A stretch of DNA of 19,453 nucleotides from assembly GCA_024196135.1 (NCBI GenBank), contig JAMQCK010000594.1, positions 1 to 19,453 of the forward strand. Reading direction: 5' to 3'. Within the stretch, counting starts at the first letter, position 1. Each line of letters starts with the position of its first letter. Both the position numbers and the translations under genes were made by a program. Source of the stretch: Pleurotus ostreatus/Saccharomyces cerevisiae fusant. Its lineage: Eukaryota > Opisthokonta. Below are positions 19,301 to 19,453 of this stretch, in pieces. The notes under the pieces were generated by a model that had not been told where the DNA came from, searched no databases, and saw only the letters and a list, made by a program, of their open reading frames with translations.

Positions 19301-19453
19301 AGCCACCTACGCGCCAGGATTTGTCCAATCCAACACCGGGTGCATCTCCATATACGAATTCTGGATCAACGTCCCAGTCAACGCGAACCGCCTCATGCAC
19401 TTAAACCGATTCACAGCCTGCGTCAGCCCTGCATCCGCCCTCTTGATAACATG
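16358..19453 (-). CDS. ERCC6L2: ERCC6L2-type SNF2 family ATPase, C-terminal part (5' end outside window)
   Basis: SNF2 DNA translocase of the ERCC6L2 branch (DNA break repair). 686 residues are present in 18 exons: 19453-19311, 19258-19162, 19112-19035, 18963-18824, 18762-18665, 18592-18447, 18385-18274, 18214-18170, 18049-17933, 17873-17831, 17771-17743, 17690-17579, 17518-17305, 17251-17209, 17147-16993, 16946-16639, 16587-16507, 16457-16358. The window begins just before motif III (LTGTLIQN), so Walker A and B lie outside. [11 protein letters not shown], motif IV ([15 protein letters not shown]), [15 protein letters not shown], motif V ([20 protein letters not shown]) and motif VI ([20 protein letters not shown]) follow. 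The family signature is [39 protein letters not shown]-like [13 protein letters not shown] lies before motif IV. The tail is basic and Ser/Pro-rich, then helical ([20 protein letters not shown]). Introns 19161-19113 and 16638-16588 appear to be GC-AG. The intron after 16993 is taken as 46 nt because a 33-nt alternative soon hits a stop. Confidence 0.88.

Noticed and set aside
1..19453. Transposons, CRISPR arrays, rRNA or other structural RNA genes
   Set aside because: No long terminal repeats, transposase or reverse-transcriptase motifs, regular repeat-spacer structure, or conserved RNA cores were recognised by reading both strands.

Overview
The window looks like a piece of an agaricomycete (mushroom-forming basidiomycete) nuclear genome. 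Genes are compact and protein-coding, and are cut by many very short introns, mostly 46-72 nt with GTGCGT, GTGAGT or GTAAGC donors. Coding GC is moderately high, and the gene content is typical of fungal housekeeping. No transposon, rRNA, tRNA or CRISPR was seen. All exon structures below were worked out by hand: each junction keeps the frame and each summed CDS is a multiple of three, except one copy noted below. Family names rest on recognised motifs, not on a database search.

Layout, left to right. A possible last exon of a + strand gene sits at the left edge. NOC2, a 60S ribosome-biogenesis factor, runs on the minus strand (721-3170, 8 exons). After a 1.2 kb divergent gap comes a + strand gene (4402-6013). 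It joins a '5-hmdU DNA kinase helical' type domain to a C-terminal chromodomain with a complete aromatic cage; this is the most novel item here. Next on + are SFT2 (Golgi/endosome membrane traffic, 6560-7640, 6 exons, two of only 27 nt) and a small stress-responsive A/B-barrel (Dabb) protein (8516-9297) with a clear TATA box.

From 9559 to the right edge everything is on the minus strand. First is a pair of diverged tandem paralogs of an uncharacterised basidiomycete family (9559-10161 and 11369-12039), with a conserved HWA...WNCR pattern that suggests a permuted papain-like (LRAT/PPPDE-type) fold. The copy at 9559-10161 carries a one-base frameshift. Then come DEG1/PUS3 tRNA pseudouridine synthase (12349-14031, single exon, possible dual mitochondrial/cytosolic starts), the OTUB1-type deubiquitinase (14413-16092, 9 exons, catalytic Cys on a 24-nt exon), and the C-terminal 686 residues of an ERCC6L2-type SNF2 ATPase (16358-19453, 18 exons, running off the right edge). 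The ERCC6L2 gene has a SEC-C-like zinc motif in its ATPase region and two likely GC-AG introns.

The genes do not form one pathway. Several concern RNA/ribosome production (NOC2, PUS3) or chromatin/DNA maintenance (chromodomain protein, ERCC6L2), but their adjacency is most simply ordinary gene order.
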